Positions 16,760 through 25,461 of a stretch of 64,000 bases of DNA are shown piece after piece. Source of the DNA: Flavobacterium sp. WC2421 (GTDB taxonomy: Bacteria; Bacteroidota; Bacteroidia; Flavobacteriales; Flavobacteriaceae); NCBI RefSeq assembly GCF_040822115.1, contig NZ_CP162004.1:1550001-1614000 (forward strand), read 5' to 3'. The notes under the pieces were generated by a model. The model was not told the DNA's origin. It saw nothing but the letters and a program-made list of their open reading frames with translations, and searched no databases. A program made the position numbers and the translations under genes. Positions within the stretch are counted from its first letter, which is position 1. The number at the start of each line of letters is the position of its first letter.

Positions 16760-18111
16760 GAACTCATTTTATCGCTATCGGTGGTAGCGCCATGCACAAT
16801 TTGGCTTTAGCATTACATAATAAAGGATACCAAGTGTCGGGTAGTGATGATGCTATTTTTGAACCATCAAAATCACGTTTAGATAAAAAAGGAATTTTAC
16901 CAGCTGAATTGGGTTGGTTTCCTGAAAAAGTCACTCCAGATGTCGAAGCAGTAATTCTAGGAATGCATGCTAAGGCAGACAATCCTGAATTATTAAAAGC
17001 GCAAGAATTAGGATTGAAAATTTATTCATATCCAGAGTTTTTATACGAACAGTCTAAAAATAAAACCCGAGTTGTAATTGGCGGTTCTCATGGTAAAACG
17101 ACCATTACTTCGATGATTCTTCATGTAATGCATTATCATGATATTGCTGTAGATTATATGGTGGGAGCACAATTAGAAGGGTTTGATACCATGGTTCATC
17201 TTACGGAAGAGAATGATTTTATTGTTCTTGAAGGAGATGAATACTTGTCGTCACCAATTGACAGACGACCAAAATTTCATTTGTATCAACCTAATATCGC
17301 TTTGATTTCTGGAATAGCTTGGGACCACATTAATGTTTTTCCAACCTATGAAAATTATGTAGAACAGTTCGAAATTTTTATTGGTAAAATTACAAATGGG
17401 GGGATTCTAGTGTACAATGAAGAAGATCCTGAAGTAAAAAGGGTAGCGGAAGAAGCTACCAATCCAATCCGTAAACTGCCATATACTACTCCAAATTATA
17501 AAGTTGAAAATGGAATTACATTATTAGAAACTCCAGAAGGAGATATGCCTATCGAAGTTTTTGGTGGACATAATTTAAATAATTTGGCTGGTGCCAAATG
17601 GATTTGTCAAAACATGGGTGTTGATGAAGCTGATTTTTATGAAGCAATTGCCAGTTTTAAAGGAGCTTCAAAACGATTGGAAAAAATTGCCGAAAGTATA
17701 ACGAGTGTTGCTTATAAAGATTTTGCGCATTCTCCAAGTAAGGTAGCTGCAACTACCAAAGCGGTAAAAGAGCAATATCCAGACAGAACTTTGGTGGCTT
17801 GTTTAGAATTGCACACCTATAGCAGCTTAAACGCTGAGTTTTTGAAAGAATATGAAGGGGCTCTTGAACATGCTGATGTAGCGGTGGTGTTTTATTCGCC
17901 TGATGCAGTTAAAATTAAGCAATTAGAGGAAGTTACATATGAGCAAATTGCAAATGCTTTTAATAGAAAAGACTTAATTATATATACGAATCCTATTGAG
18001 TTTAAAGAGTATTTGTTTGGCTTAAATTTTGATAATTCTGCTTTGCTGTTGATGAGTTCTGGTAATTATGGCGGATTGAATTTTGATGAAGTCAAAAAAA
18101 TAATAGAATAA
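16756..18111 (+). CDS. mpl: UDP-N-acetylmuramate:L-alanyl-gamma-D-glutamyl-meso-diaminopimelate ligase
   Basis: This is a Mur-ligase-fold protein of 451 residues with an N-terminal Rossmann part (HFIAIGGSAMHNLALALHNKGYQVSGSDD), the ATP loop GGSHGKTT at about residues 108-115, and the central HNLNNLAGA. The GGSAMHNLA opening distinguishes Mpl from MurC (GIGG.GMS). It reattaches recycled murein tripeptide to UDP-MurNAc. It overlaps the upstream TPR gene by four bases and is followed after eight bases by a GNAT gene. Confidence 0.93.
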   Translation: MRTHFIAIGGSAMHNLALALHNKGYQVSGSDDAIFEPSKSRLDKKGILPAELGWFPEKVTPDVEAVILGMHAKADNPELLKAQELGLKIYSYPEFLYEQSKNKTRVVIGGSHGKTTITSMILHVMHYHDIAVDYMVGAQLEGFDTMVHLTEENDFIVLEGDEYLSSPIDRRPKFHLYQPNIALISGIAWDHINVFPTYENYVEQFEIFIGKITNGGILVYNEEDPEVKRVAEEATNPIRKLPYTTPNYKVENGITLLETPEGDMPIEVFGGHNLNNLAGAKWICQNMGVDEADFYEAIASFKGASKRLEKIAESITSVAYKDFAHSPSKVAATTKAVKEQYPDRTLVACLELHTYSSLNAEFLKEYEGALEHADVAVVFYSPDAVKIKQLEEVTYEQIANAFNRKDLIIYTNPIEFKEYLFGLNFDNSALLLMSSGNYGGLNFDEVKKIIE

Positions 18112-18119
18112 TCATTTGA

Positions 18120-18578
18120 ATGGAAGATCAAATTAAAATCATAAAAACGACTAGTGAAAATAAAGATTTTATTTCATTGGTAGGAGATTTAGACAAGAGT
18201 TTGTGGGAAACCTATCCAGAGTTGAAATCCAATTATTGGGGCAATAACATTATTGAATTAAATCGGAATGTAGTAATCGTTTATAATGATGATGTGGCAG
18301 TTGCCTGTTCTTGCTTCAAGAAATATGATAAAAATACAATCGAAATAAAACGTATGTTTGTTTCTCCTGAAATACGTGGGAAAAGATTGGCACAAAGAAT
18401 GTTACAGGAATTAGAATCTTGGGCAAAGGAGTTGGGTTTTTCTTTTTCGGTTTTGGAAACCTTGTATAAACAAGAAGCGGCTATTGGTATGTATCAAAAA
18501 GCAGGTTATTTTATTATAGATAATTACCCACCTTATGAAGGTTTGGGGAATAGTATTTGTATGAAAAAAAGCATTTAA
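18120..18578 (+). CDS. GNAT family N-acetyltransferase
   Basis: The 152-residue protein has the acetyl-CoA-binding motif A around residue 77-90 (IKRMFVSPEIRGKRLAQRML, with the R-G-K-R-L-A loop) and ends with the typical EAAIGMYQKAGYF segment. The substrate cannot be told. It lies eight bases behind mpl and is probably cotranscribed. Confidence 0.9.
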   Translation: MEDQIKIIKTTSENKDFISLVGDLDKSLWETYPELKSNYWGNNIIELNRNVVIVYNDDVAVACSCFKKYDKNTIEIKRMFVSPEIRGKRLAQRMLQELESWAKELGFSFSVLETLYKQEAAIGMYQKAGYFIIDNYPPYEGLGNSICMKKSI

Positions 18579-18644
18579 ATTCCACTGTAAATGTGGATTT
18601 AAAAGGGAATTCATAAGTATTTGTATCAATTTAAATCTTTAAAT

Positions 18645-19337
18645 GTGGAGCAAAATAATTTTCCGATTACCCATTGGTCCGAAGACGACAAACCTCGTGA
18701 AAAGTTGATGCTGAAAGGCAAAAGCGTATTAAGCGATGCAGAGTTGATTGCTATTTTAATTGGTTCTGGTAGTAGAAACGAATCGGCGGTGGAGTTAAGC
18801 AAGCGTATTTTAAAGAGTGTAAATAACAACTTGAATGCGTTAGGGAAATTGTCTATTTCACAATTGATAACATTTAAAGGAATTGGAGAGGCAAAGGCCA
18901 TTTCTATTATTGCAGCTCTTGAATTAGGGCGACGAAGAAGAACTGAAGATGCGTTAGAGTTAGTAAAAATAACTTCTAGTAAAGCGATTTTTGAATTAAT
19001 GCAGCCTATAATAGGAGAATTGCCACATGAGGAATTTTGGATTGTTTATTTAAATAATTCGAATAAAGTGATTTCAAAAGCACAATTGAGTAAAGGTGGG
19101 ATAACTGGAACTTTGGTGGATGTGAGGCTGGTTTTTAAAAACGCATTGGAACTAGGAGCAACTGGTTTAATTTTATGTCACAATCATCCTTCGGGAACGT
19201 TAATTCCTAGTGATGCTGACAAGCAAATAACCAAGAAATTGAAGTTAGCGGGTGTTAGTCTTGAGATTATAGTTTTAGATCATTTAATTGTTACTGAAAC
19301 AAGTTATTTTAGTTTTGTAGACGAAGGAATATTTTAA
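18645..19337 (+). CDS. radC: RadC-family JAB-domain protein
   Basis: The protein has the RadC N-terminus (ITHWSEDDKPREKLMLKGKSVLSDAELIAIL), a helix-hairpin-helix around LITFKGIGEAKAISIIAALELG, and the JAMM metal motif HNHPSGTLIPSDAD. There is no ATG at the N-terminus. I chose GTG 18645 (VEQNNFP, 230 residues); TTG 18621 gives eight more residues and is possible. RadC was once called a repair protein, but its true role is unsettled. Confidence 0.92.
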   Translation: MEQNNFPITHWSEDDKPREKLMLKGKSVLSDAELIAILIGSGSRNESAVELSKRILKSVNNNLNALGKLSISQLITFKGIGEAKAISIIAALELGRRRRTEDALELVKITSSKAIFELMQPIIGELPHEEFWIVYLNNSNKVISKAQLSKGGITGTLVDVRLVFKNALELGATGLILCHNHPSGTLIPSDADKQITKKLKLAGVSLEIIVLDHLIVTETSYFSFVDEGIF

Positions 19338-19353
19338 AAAATAAAAGAATAAA

Positions 19354-20043
19354 ATGAAAATAGATAATATAAAAGATGTGTTTTTTGATTTAGATCATAC
19401 GCTTTGGGATTTTGATAAGAATTCTGAAATTACTTTTGAGAACATATTTAATAGAAATCACCCAACTGTTGCCATAAAATCGTTTATTGAGAAATATGTA
19501 CCTATTAATCAGGCTTGTTGGAAACTCTATCAATATGATAAAATAACGCATCAGGAATTGCGTTACAATAGATTAAAGCAATCTTTTGATGCATTGAACT
19601 ATACTATTTCAGATAGAGAAATTGATATTATAGCTGATGAATATATTGAATATTTACCGGATAATAATCACCTTTTTGATGGAACATTTGAAATTTTGGA
19701 TTATTTAAATGAAAAGTACAACCTTCATATTATTACGAATGGTTTTGCAGATGTTCAGTATAGAAAAATCAGTAATTCAAAATTAACGAATTACTTTGAT
19801 ACGGTTACTAATTCTGAAATGGCAGGAGTGAAGAAACCAAATCCCATTATTTTTGAATATGCATTAGATTTGGCCAAAGCCAAAAAAGAACATAGTATTA
19901 TGATTGGGGATTCCTTAGATGCTGATGTTCAAGGAGCGTTAGATAGTGGATTAGATGCTATTTTTTTTAGTGAAGCTGTTTTTCCAGTTGAAAAGCATAT
20001 AAAACAAATTAATCATTTATTAGAAATTAAAAATTATTTATAA
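19354..20043 (+). CDS. YjjG-type noncanonical pyrimidine nucleotidase (HAD superfamily)
   Basis: The HAD motifs are complete in 229 residues: motif I FFDLDHTLWD (residues 10-19), motif II HIITNG near 127, motif III lysine in GVKKPNPIIFEYAL, and motif IV MIGDSLDADVQGA. The family hydrolyses nucleoside monophosphates, including damaged pyrimidine nucleotides. It follows radC by 16 bases and precedes the next gene by three, so the three form an operon. Confidence 0.9.
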   Translation: MKIDNIKDVFFDLDHTLWDFDKNSEITFENIFNRNHPTVAIKSFIEKYVPINQACWKLYQYDKITHQELRYNRLKQSFDALNYTISDREIDIIADEYIEYLPDNNHLFDGTFEILDYLNEKYNLHIITNGFADVQYRKISNSKLTNYFDTVTNSEMAGVKKPNPIIFEYALDLAKAKKEHSIMIGDSLDADVQGALDSGLDAIFFSEAVFPVEKHIKQINHLLEIKNYL

Positions 20044-20046
20044 ATT

Positions 20047-20814
20047 ATGAAAAAAGTATTGCTTTTACTGGTTATGTTAGTTTCTTTTTTGGGATTTTCT
20101 CAGTCGATTACAAATTATAAATATGTAATCATCCCTTTAAAATTTGATTTTTTGAAAAGTGAAAACCAATATCGTTTAGCGACATTATCAAAGTTTAACC
20201 TTAATAAAGCTGGCTTTGAAGCTTTCTATGATAATGAACCTTTACCTAGCGATAATATTCAACGATGTGACTTAATGTCATTTGACGTTATTAAAGAAAA
20301 GTCATTTCTGACTACAAAAATGCATGTGGTTTTTAAAGATTGTTATGGTAAAATTATTTACCAATCAGAGACAGGAGTGAGTAAAGAAAAAGATTATCAA
20401 CTAGCCTATACTGAAGCCTTAAACAAGGCATTTGTGTCAGTTTACGCATTGAATTATAAGTATGTTGGTTCTAATAAAATAGTAGAAAGTAAAGTAAATA
20501 CTATTAGTGCTAATTCGGATATAGTAACTGTGAAAGAAGTTATAAAGGTGGAGGAGAAATTAGTTCCTGTTCCTAAAAAAGAATTAATTGAAGATGCAGG
20601 GTTTTTATATGCACAACCTGTTGTTAATGGGTTTCAATTAGTCGATACCACTCCAAAAGTGGTAATGAAAGTTTATAAAACCTCTAATGCTAGTTGTTTT
20701 ATTGCTGAAAAAGATTCCAACAATGGCGTGTTAGTTTCTAAAGACGGGCAATGGTATTTTGAATATTATAAAAACGACAAATTATTTTCAGAAAAAATAG
20801 CAGTTAAGTTTTAG
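20047..20814 (+). CDS. Exported protein of unknown function
   Basis: The 255-residue protein has a clear signal peptide (KKVLLLLVMLVSFLGFSQS) ending at the common Flavobacterium cleavage region FSQ. The mature part has no motif I can name. It consists of beta-rich stretches such as TTKMHVVFKDCYGKIIYQSETGV and a C-terminal domain with KVYKTSNASCFIAEKDSNNG, which reads like a small beta module. It is the last gene of the radC-nucleotidase operon, three bases after the nucleotidase, and is closed by a strong terminator. Confidence 0.82.
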   Translation: MKKVLLLLVMLVSFLGFSQSITNYKYVIIPLKFDFLKSENQYRLATLSKFNLNKAGFEAFYDNEPLPSDNIQRCDLMSFDVIKEKSFLTTKMHVVFKDCYGKIIYQSETGVSKEKDYQLAYTEALNKAFVSVYALNYKYVGSNKIVESKVNTISANSDIVTVKEVIKVEEKLVPVPKKELIEDAGFLYAQPVVNGFQLVDTTPKVVMKVYKTSNASCFIAEKDSNNGVLVSKDGQWYFEYYKNDKLFSEKIAVKF

Positions 20815-20831
20815 TCGTAACTGTTTGAATA

Positions 20832-20870
20832 AAAAAAGCAGATTATTCTCTTGGGATAATCTGCTTTTTT
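20832..20870. terminator. Bidirectional terminator between the exported protein and rarA
   Basis: AAAAAAGCAGATTAT (20832-20846) is the exact reverse complement of ATAATCTGCTTTTTT (20856-20870). A-run and T-run flank the stem on both sides, so it can stop transcription from either direction. Confidence 0.9.
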
Positions 20871-20872
20871 AT

Positions 20873-22150
20873 TTAATAACCGTATTTGTTTTTCCATCGG
20901 TTTTTTAAGAATTCCCGAGTAGTATTTTCTCTTGAATTGTTTCCAGGAACATAGATTGCTTTGTTGCTTAGCTCTTGGGGTAGAAACTCTTGCTCTGCAA
21001 AATTATTGGCGTAATCATGAGAATATTTGTAATCGTCTCCATAACCTAGCTCTTTCATTAATTTTGTAGGAGCATTTCGCAAATGTATAGGAACTGATAA
21101 ATCACCAGTCTGCTTCACTAATTGTTGTGCAGTTCCAATAGCTAAATAAGAAGCATTGCTTTTGGGTGAAGTTGCTAAATAAATGGCACATTGACTTAAA
21201 ATAATTCTACTCTCAGGATAGCCTATAGTCGCTACAGCCTGGAAAGTATTATTAGCCATAATAAAAGCAGTTGGATTTGCATTTCCTATATCTTCACTAG
21301 AAAGAATTAACATTCTTCGCGCTATAAATTTCACATCTTCACCACCTTCAATCATTCTAGCTAGCCAATAAACAGCTCCGTTTGGATCGCTTCCTCTTAT
21401 CGATTTTATAAAAGCAGAAACTATATCGTAATGTTGTTCGCCGCTTTTGTCATACAAAACGGTGTTTTGTTGCACAAGTTCGAATACCCTTTCGTTAGTG
21501 ATTATAATTTTGTCTTCAGCGGATGCATTTACGACAAGTTCAAAAATATTCAATAGCTTACGTCCATCGCCTCCAGAAAGACGCAATAAAGCCTCTGTTT
21601 CTTTTAAAGTGATGTCTTTTGTAGCTAAAAATGAATCCGTCTTTAAGGCACGTTGTAGTAATGCTTCTAAATCGCCCTTTGTAAAAGCATTCAAAATGTA
21701 TACTTGGCAGCGTGATAATAGTGCGGGAATTACTTCAAAACTTGGATTTTCTGTTGTTGCACCTATAAGGGTAATCCATCCTTTTTCAACTGCAGCTAAT
21801 AAAGAGTCTTGTTGTGATTTGCTAAACCGATGGATTTCATCAATGAACAGAATTGGATTTTTAGCGGTAAAAAGTCCGCCACTTTGCTTCGCTTTTTCTA
21901 TTACATCTCGTATGTCCTTTACACCAGAGTTGATTGCACTTAAGATGTAAAAGGGGCGTTTGGATTCTTGTGCTATGATTTGCGCTAATGTGGTTTTACC
22001 CGTTCCTGGAGGTCCCCAAAGTAGGAGTGAAGGGATAATTCCTTTTGCTATTTGTTGCGTTAAGGAGCCACTTGGCCCTACTAGGTGAGACTGACTAATA
22101 TAGTCTTCTAATTTTTGTGGACGAATTCGTTCTGCTAATGGTGCTTCCAT
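20873..22150 (-). CDS. rarA: Replication-associated recombination protein A (AAA+ ATPase)
   Basis: The 425-residue protein has Walker [10 protein letters not shown] at about residues 46-54, Walker [17 protein letters not shown], and sensor 1 [12 protein letters not shown]. Its start [22 protein letters not shown] and the C-terminal MgsA domain ([23 protein letters not shown]) are diagnostic. It acts at stalled replication forks with RecA and SSB. Its stop codon is three bases from the terminator stem. Confidence 0.96.
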   Translation of the reverse strand: MEAPLAERIRPQKLEDYISQSHLVGPSGSLTQQIAKGIIPSLLLWGPPGTGKTTLAQIIAQESKRPFYILSAINSGVKDIRDVIEKAKQSGGLFTAKNPILFIDEIHRFSKSQQDSLLAAVEKGWITLIGATTENPSFEVIPALLSRCQVYILNAFTKGDLEALLQRALKTDSFLATKDITLKETEALLRLSGGDGRKLLNIFELVVNASAEDKIIITNERVFELVQQNTVLYDKSGEQHYDIVSAFIKSIRGSDPNGAVYWLARMIEGGEDVKFIARRMLILSSEDIGNANPTAFIMANNTFQAVATIGYPESRIILSQCAIYLATSPKSNASYLAIGTAQQLVKQTGDLSVPIHLRNAPTKLMKELGYGDDYKYSHDYANNFAEQEFLPQELSNKAIYVPGNNSRENTTREFLKNRWKNKYGY

Positions 22151-22174
22151 TTTGTAAAATTACTATTTTTATTT

Positions 22175-22263
22175 GAAGCTTTTTCCAGCTATCCACTATA
22201 TCTTTTATTCCGTTTGCTCGTGCCTCGCTACTACATAAAAGGATGCCGTTTCTATCTGGGCTA
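22175..22263 (+). repeat. Dispersed palindromic element, copy C
   Basis: The left arm CAGCTATCCACTATATCTTTT and the right arm AAAAGGATGCCGTTTCTATC followed by TGGGCTA match the copy at 57006. CTTTTAT (22202-22208) pairs with ATAAAAG (22235-22241) around a 26-base centre. It lies between the divergent rarA and rhomboid genes, so the family is not confined to gene ends. Confidence 0.65.
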
Positions 22264-22334
22264 AAATCATTTGGTTTTCAAAATGAATTTATTTTCTAAA
22301 CTATGACAAAATAGCATTTGTATAATTTTGGATG

Positions 22335-22342
22335 TATTTTTG
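22335..22342 (+). promoter_or_regulatory. Putative -7 element of the rhomboid gene
   Basis: TATTTTTG matches TAnnTTTG, 28 bases before the ATG. The nearest TTG upstream is at 22318, a spacing of 14 bases, shorter than ideal. Confidence 0.4.
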
Positions 22343-22370
22343 TGATATACTTTATAATAAAATTTTATAA

Positions 22371-23150
22371 ATGGAAAAAGATTTTAAATATTCAAATTCA
22401 GTTATAGCGCTACCCCTTTTTTTTGTGCTTTTCCTTTGGTTTATTTATTGGTTGGAGATTCGATATGATTTTGATTTTGTTGAAAACGGCATTTATCCAA
22501 GGACATTTTCTGGATTACAAGGAATTTTATTTAGTCCGTTCATTCATTCCAATATAGATCATCTTTATAGTAATTCAATTCCGTTATTAATTTTGTTGGC
22601 TGCACTTCAGTTTTTTTATTCCAAGCAATCACTTTATGTTATTGTGTTGGGCATACTTTTCTCAGGATTAATAACTTGGATTATTGGTAGAGAAAATTAT
22701 CATATCGGAGCAAGTGGGCTTATTTATGTTTTAGTTAGTTTTATCTTCTTAAAAGGGATTTTGACAAAATACTATAGGTTAGTTTCACTGTCTCTTTCGG
22801 TCATTATGTTTTACGGAGGAATGATTTGGTATGTATTCCCTAAAGTAGATGAAACTATTTCTTGGGAAGGTCATTTAGGAGGTTTGATCACGGGTTTCTT
22901 ATTGGCTATTTTTCTAAAAACGCCAGAGTATGAAAAAGTAATAAAATACGATTGGGAAAAACCGGATTTTGATGCTAGCCAAGATAAGTTTATGCAACGG
23001 TTTGATGAAAATGGGATTTTTGTGAATTTACCAGTACCAGAAATAGAAGGAGAAATAGAAGATGAAATTCAATCGTATTATTCCTCAAATCTTTCTGTTA
23101 ATTACGATATCGTTGAAAACGAAAAAAATGAATCAAAACTAGAGTCTTGA
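22371..23150 (+). CDS. Rhomboid family intramembrane serine protease
   Basis: The 259-residue protein has about six membrane helices and both rhomboid active-site motifs: GASG with the catalytic serine at residue 115 and GHLGG with the histidine at 168. HSNIDHLYSNSIPLL matches the conserved HxxxxHxxxN region near residue 60-68. A soluble acidic tail of about 60 residues follows. Its substrate is unknown. The end of the coding region doubles as the first arm of its terminator. Confidence 0.94.
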   Translation: MEKDFKYSNSVIALPLFFVLFLWFIYWLEIRYDFDFVENGIYPRTFSGLQGILFSPFIHSNIDHLYSNSIPLLILLAALQFFYSKQSLYVIVLGILFSGLITWIIGRENYHIGASGLIYVLVSFIFLKGILTKYYRLVSLSLSVIMFYGGMIWYVFPKVDETISWEGHLGGLITGFLLAIFLKTPEYEKVIKYDWEKPDFDASQDKFMQRFDENGIFVNLPVPEIEGEIEDEIQSYYSSNLSVNYDIVENEKNESKLES

Positions 23151-23160
23151 TTCATTTTTA
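23124..23160 (+). terminator. Terminator overlapping the 3' end of the rhomboid coding region
   Basis: AAAAATGAATCAA (23124-23136) is the exact reverse complement of TTGATTCATTTTT (23147-23159). The first arm lies in the last codons and the second arm spans the TGA stop, so the last residues of the protein (NESKLES) are constrained by the RNA fold. Confidence 0.75.
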
Positions 23161-23204
23161 TTTATTCTTTTATTTTGATTGATGTGAGAACAAGGATAAG
23201 GGAT

Positions 23205-23939
23205 TTAACTTCTTTGTCTAACGGCTTCATATAAAAAAGCACCACAAGCTACTGATACATTTAAGGAGCCTATACTCCCAAACATAGGAAGTTTTGCTTT
23301 TTCATCTACTATCTTTAAAACAGATGGGTTTACACCACGGTCTTCAGATCCCATTATAATTGCTACAGGTTCATTTAATGAAATATCATAAATGTTTTGA
23401 TCTGTTTTTTCAGTTGCCGCAACTGTTTTTATTCCACTCGCTTGCAAAAGAAAAATGGCATCTTTAATATGTTCTACTTTACAAATCGGAATGTTAAATA
23501 CTGCACCCGCGGATGTTTTAACAGTATCTCCATTGACAGGAGCTGATCCTGCTTTTTGAACAATAATTCCATTAACTCCAGTACATTCTGCAGTCCTAAT
23601 TATTGCACCAAAATTACGTGCGTCAGATATTTGATCTAGGATTAAGAATAATGGGGTTTTTCCATTTTCTACAACCGTATTAATTAATGTTTCTAAATCA
23701 AAAAAGGAGATAGGGGAGATTGTAGCTACTGCACCTTGATGATTGTTAGGTGTTAGTCTATTTAGTTTTTCTACTGGAACGTAGGAGAAGTTTATGTTGC
23801 CACGCTTCATCACTTTCATTAAGTCCTTCATTAGTTCGCTACTCGCTTCTTTCTGAATATATACTTTGTCTACGGTAGCGCCTGCTTGAATTGCTTCAAT
23901 TATTGCTCTAATTCCAAAAATTTGATGTTCTTTTTCCAT
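23205..23939 (-). CDS. rlmB: 23S rRNA (guanosine-2'-O)-methyltransferase RlmB
   Basis: The 244-residue SpoU-family protein has the substrate-binding N-terminus (HQIFGIRAIIEAIQAG) and the three knotted SPOUT motifs: SDARNFGAIIRTAECTGV, IIMGSEDRGVNPSVL and SLNVSVACGAFLYEAVRQR. It methylates guanosine 2251 in the 23S peptidyl-transferase loop. A -7 element ends only four bases before its ATG, so its mRNA may be leaderless. Confidence 0.95.
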   Translation of the reverse strand: MEKEHQIFGIRAIIEAIQAGATVDKVYIQKEASSELMKDLMKVMKRGNINFSYVPVEKLNRLTPNNHQGAVATISPISFFDLETLINTVVENGKTPLFLILDQISDARNFGAIIRTAECTGVNGIIVQKAGSAPVNGDTVKTSAGAVFNIPICKVEHIKDAIFLLQASGIKTVAATEKTDQNIYDISLNEPVAIIMGSEDRGVNPSVLKIVDEKAKLPMFGSIGSLNVSVACGAFLYEAVRQRS

Positions 23940-23943
23940 GGTG

Positions 23944-23951
23944 CAAATATA
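23944..23951 (-). promoter_or_regulatory. Putative -7 element directly before rlmB
   Basis: The minus strand reads TATATTTG, then CACC, then the ATG at 23939. Transcription would start at or next to the start codon. Confidence 0.45.
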
Positions 23952-23952
23952 T

Positions 23953-23985
23953 AAAAAAAAACCACCAGCTTTCGCTGATGGTTTT
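23953..23985 (-). terminator. Terminator of the SusC/SusD operon
   Basis: AAAACCACCAGC (23958-23969) pairs with GCTGATGGTTTT (23974-23985) with one mismatch and a four-base loop. On the minus strand it is followed by eight T. It sits 24 bases past the SusD stop, partly in front of the rlmB promoter. Confidence 0.8.
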
Positions 23986-24009
23986 AATATTATTCAAGTG
24001 ATGAAATAA

Positions 24010-25458
24010 TTAGAATTTATCCCAAAATACTTTAGTAGTTAATAAATCACCACCACTAATAAGAGCTGAAGCAGCACTTACGTTTGTTTGATTTACCGTT
24101 TGTTCTGCAGCAGGATATTTATATCTTGTTGGTACAGATTTAAGGTCATTGTATGCAGCAGCTGGTGCTAATAAAACTGGGAAATCTAATCTTCTGTAAG
24201 AGATCCAAGATTCAAATCCTCTGTTGTATAAACCTATCCATGCTTGTTCTCCAATACTTTTTTTCCAGTTTGCAGCATTATATACTACTGATGGTTGAGC
24301 TAGGTAAGTAGCAACATCAGCAGTTGCAACACCCCAGCTTTGCATTGAAGCTGTAATTGCAGTTGTGTAATGTGTTGCTGCTGTACCTCCAACTGCTACT
24401 CCTCTTGCAGCTGATTCAGCTAGTAAGAATTCAGTTTCAGTATAATCAAATATTGTTCCTGCAAAAGTAGGATCTAAAATATCATCATTAATATGTGAAA
24501 AGTTAGTGTAGCTGTTAGATGTACCATAGATACCACCTTTATAAATTGCTGTACCAGGTGCTACAGTAAAGTATTTAGCTCTTCTTGGGTCAGAAAGCGC
24601 ATTTAATTTGTCAGCAAATGTATCTGCAATTACAAAATCTTTTCTTCCACTTGCAACGATATCCACATATAATGGATTTGCATTAGGTTCTGCTCCTAAA
24701 TAAACTAGATCAGCATTGTCAGAGTTACTTGTCATTACTCCTGCGTTTACTGCAGCAGTAATTTGAGCACTAGCATAAGCAGCATCAACATCATGCATGT
24801 TAACAGCAAGTCTTAATCTAAGAGAGTTTGCAAATTTTTTCCATTTAGCAGCATCTCCACCGTAAATTAAATCAGCAGATCCAAAACTAGATTCGGAAGA
24901 ACTTAATGAAGCTACATCCGCAGTAAGTCTACTGATGATGTCTTTGTATATTGTTTGAGCATCATCATACTTAGGTAGAGGATGTCCTTCAATATCTAAA
25001 GCTTCTGTGTAAGGTACATCTCCAAATGTGTCCACTAAAACACTAAAAGTATATGCTGACATGATGTCAACAATTGCTTTTTTGTTTGCTAAAATAGCTG
25101 CTTCAGTTGGTCCTGCAGTTACTTGTTTACCCAATAAAGTTTGTGACTCTTTCAAATCTCTTAATACATCTCTATAAAGAATTGTAAAATGAGTATCAGG
25201 AATTGGTCTAGTTGTCAAGTTATATTGACTTTCATCTGGATAAGTCGTTTCTGCCCAATATTGTGTAAACAATCTGAAAACATTTCTGTTAACTGATGCA
25301 TTAACCATCTGGTCAACTAAACCTTTCTGAGCATTTGTGAATAAAAACTCTGGTTTTGTTGTAGTTGGGTTCTTTGTATCTGCATTTAATCCTGTAATAT
25401 CATCAGTACATGATACCGTTAAGGCTATAAATGAGATTAATAAAAATATCTTTTTCAT
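24010..25458 (-). CDS. SusD/RagB-like outer-membrane lipoprotein
   Basis: The 482-residue product has a lipoprotein signal (KKIFLLISFIALTVSC) with cysteine 17 as the lipidation site, then the SusD-like opening NADTKNPTTTKPEFLFTNAQKGL. TPR-type helices such as VDIMSAYTFSVLVDTFGDVPYTEAL are typical of the SusD-like_2 subfamily. It would cap the SusC barrel and capture the ligand. It lies three bases behind the susC-like gene. The ligand is unknown; no carbohydrate enzymes are nearby. Confidence 0.94.
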   Translation of the reverse strand: MKKIFLLISFIALTVSCTDDITGLNADTKNPTTTKPEFLFTNAQKGLVDQMVNASVNRNVFRLFTQYWAETTYPDESQYNLTTRPIPDTHFTILYRDVLRDLKESQTLLGKQVTAGPTEAAILANKKAIVDIMSAYTFSVLVDTFGDVPYTEALDIEGHPLPKYDDAQTIYKDIISRLTADVASLSSSESSFGSADLIYGGDAAKWKKFANSLRLRLAVNMHDVDAAYASAQITAAVNAGVMTSNSDNADLVYLGAEPNANPLYVDIVASGRKDFVIADTFADKLNALSDPRRAKYFTVAPGTAIYKGGIYGTSNSYTNFSHINDDILDPTFAGTIFDYTETEFLLAESAARGVAVGGTAATHYTTAITASMQSWGVATADVATYLAQPSVVYNAANWKKSIGEQAWIGLYNRGFESWISYRRLDFPVLLAPAAAYNDLKSVPTRYKYPAAEQTVNQTNVSAASALISGGDLLTTKVFWDKF

Positions 25459-25461
25459 AAT

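Noticed and set aside
21447..21950. A 167-codon open frame antisense to rarA
   Set aside because: It is fully inside rarA, whose frame is conserved and complete; the product matches nothing recognisable.
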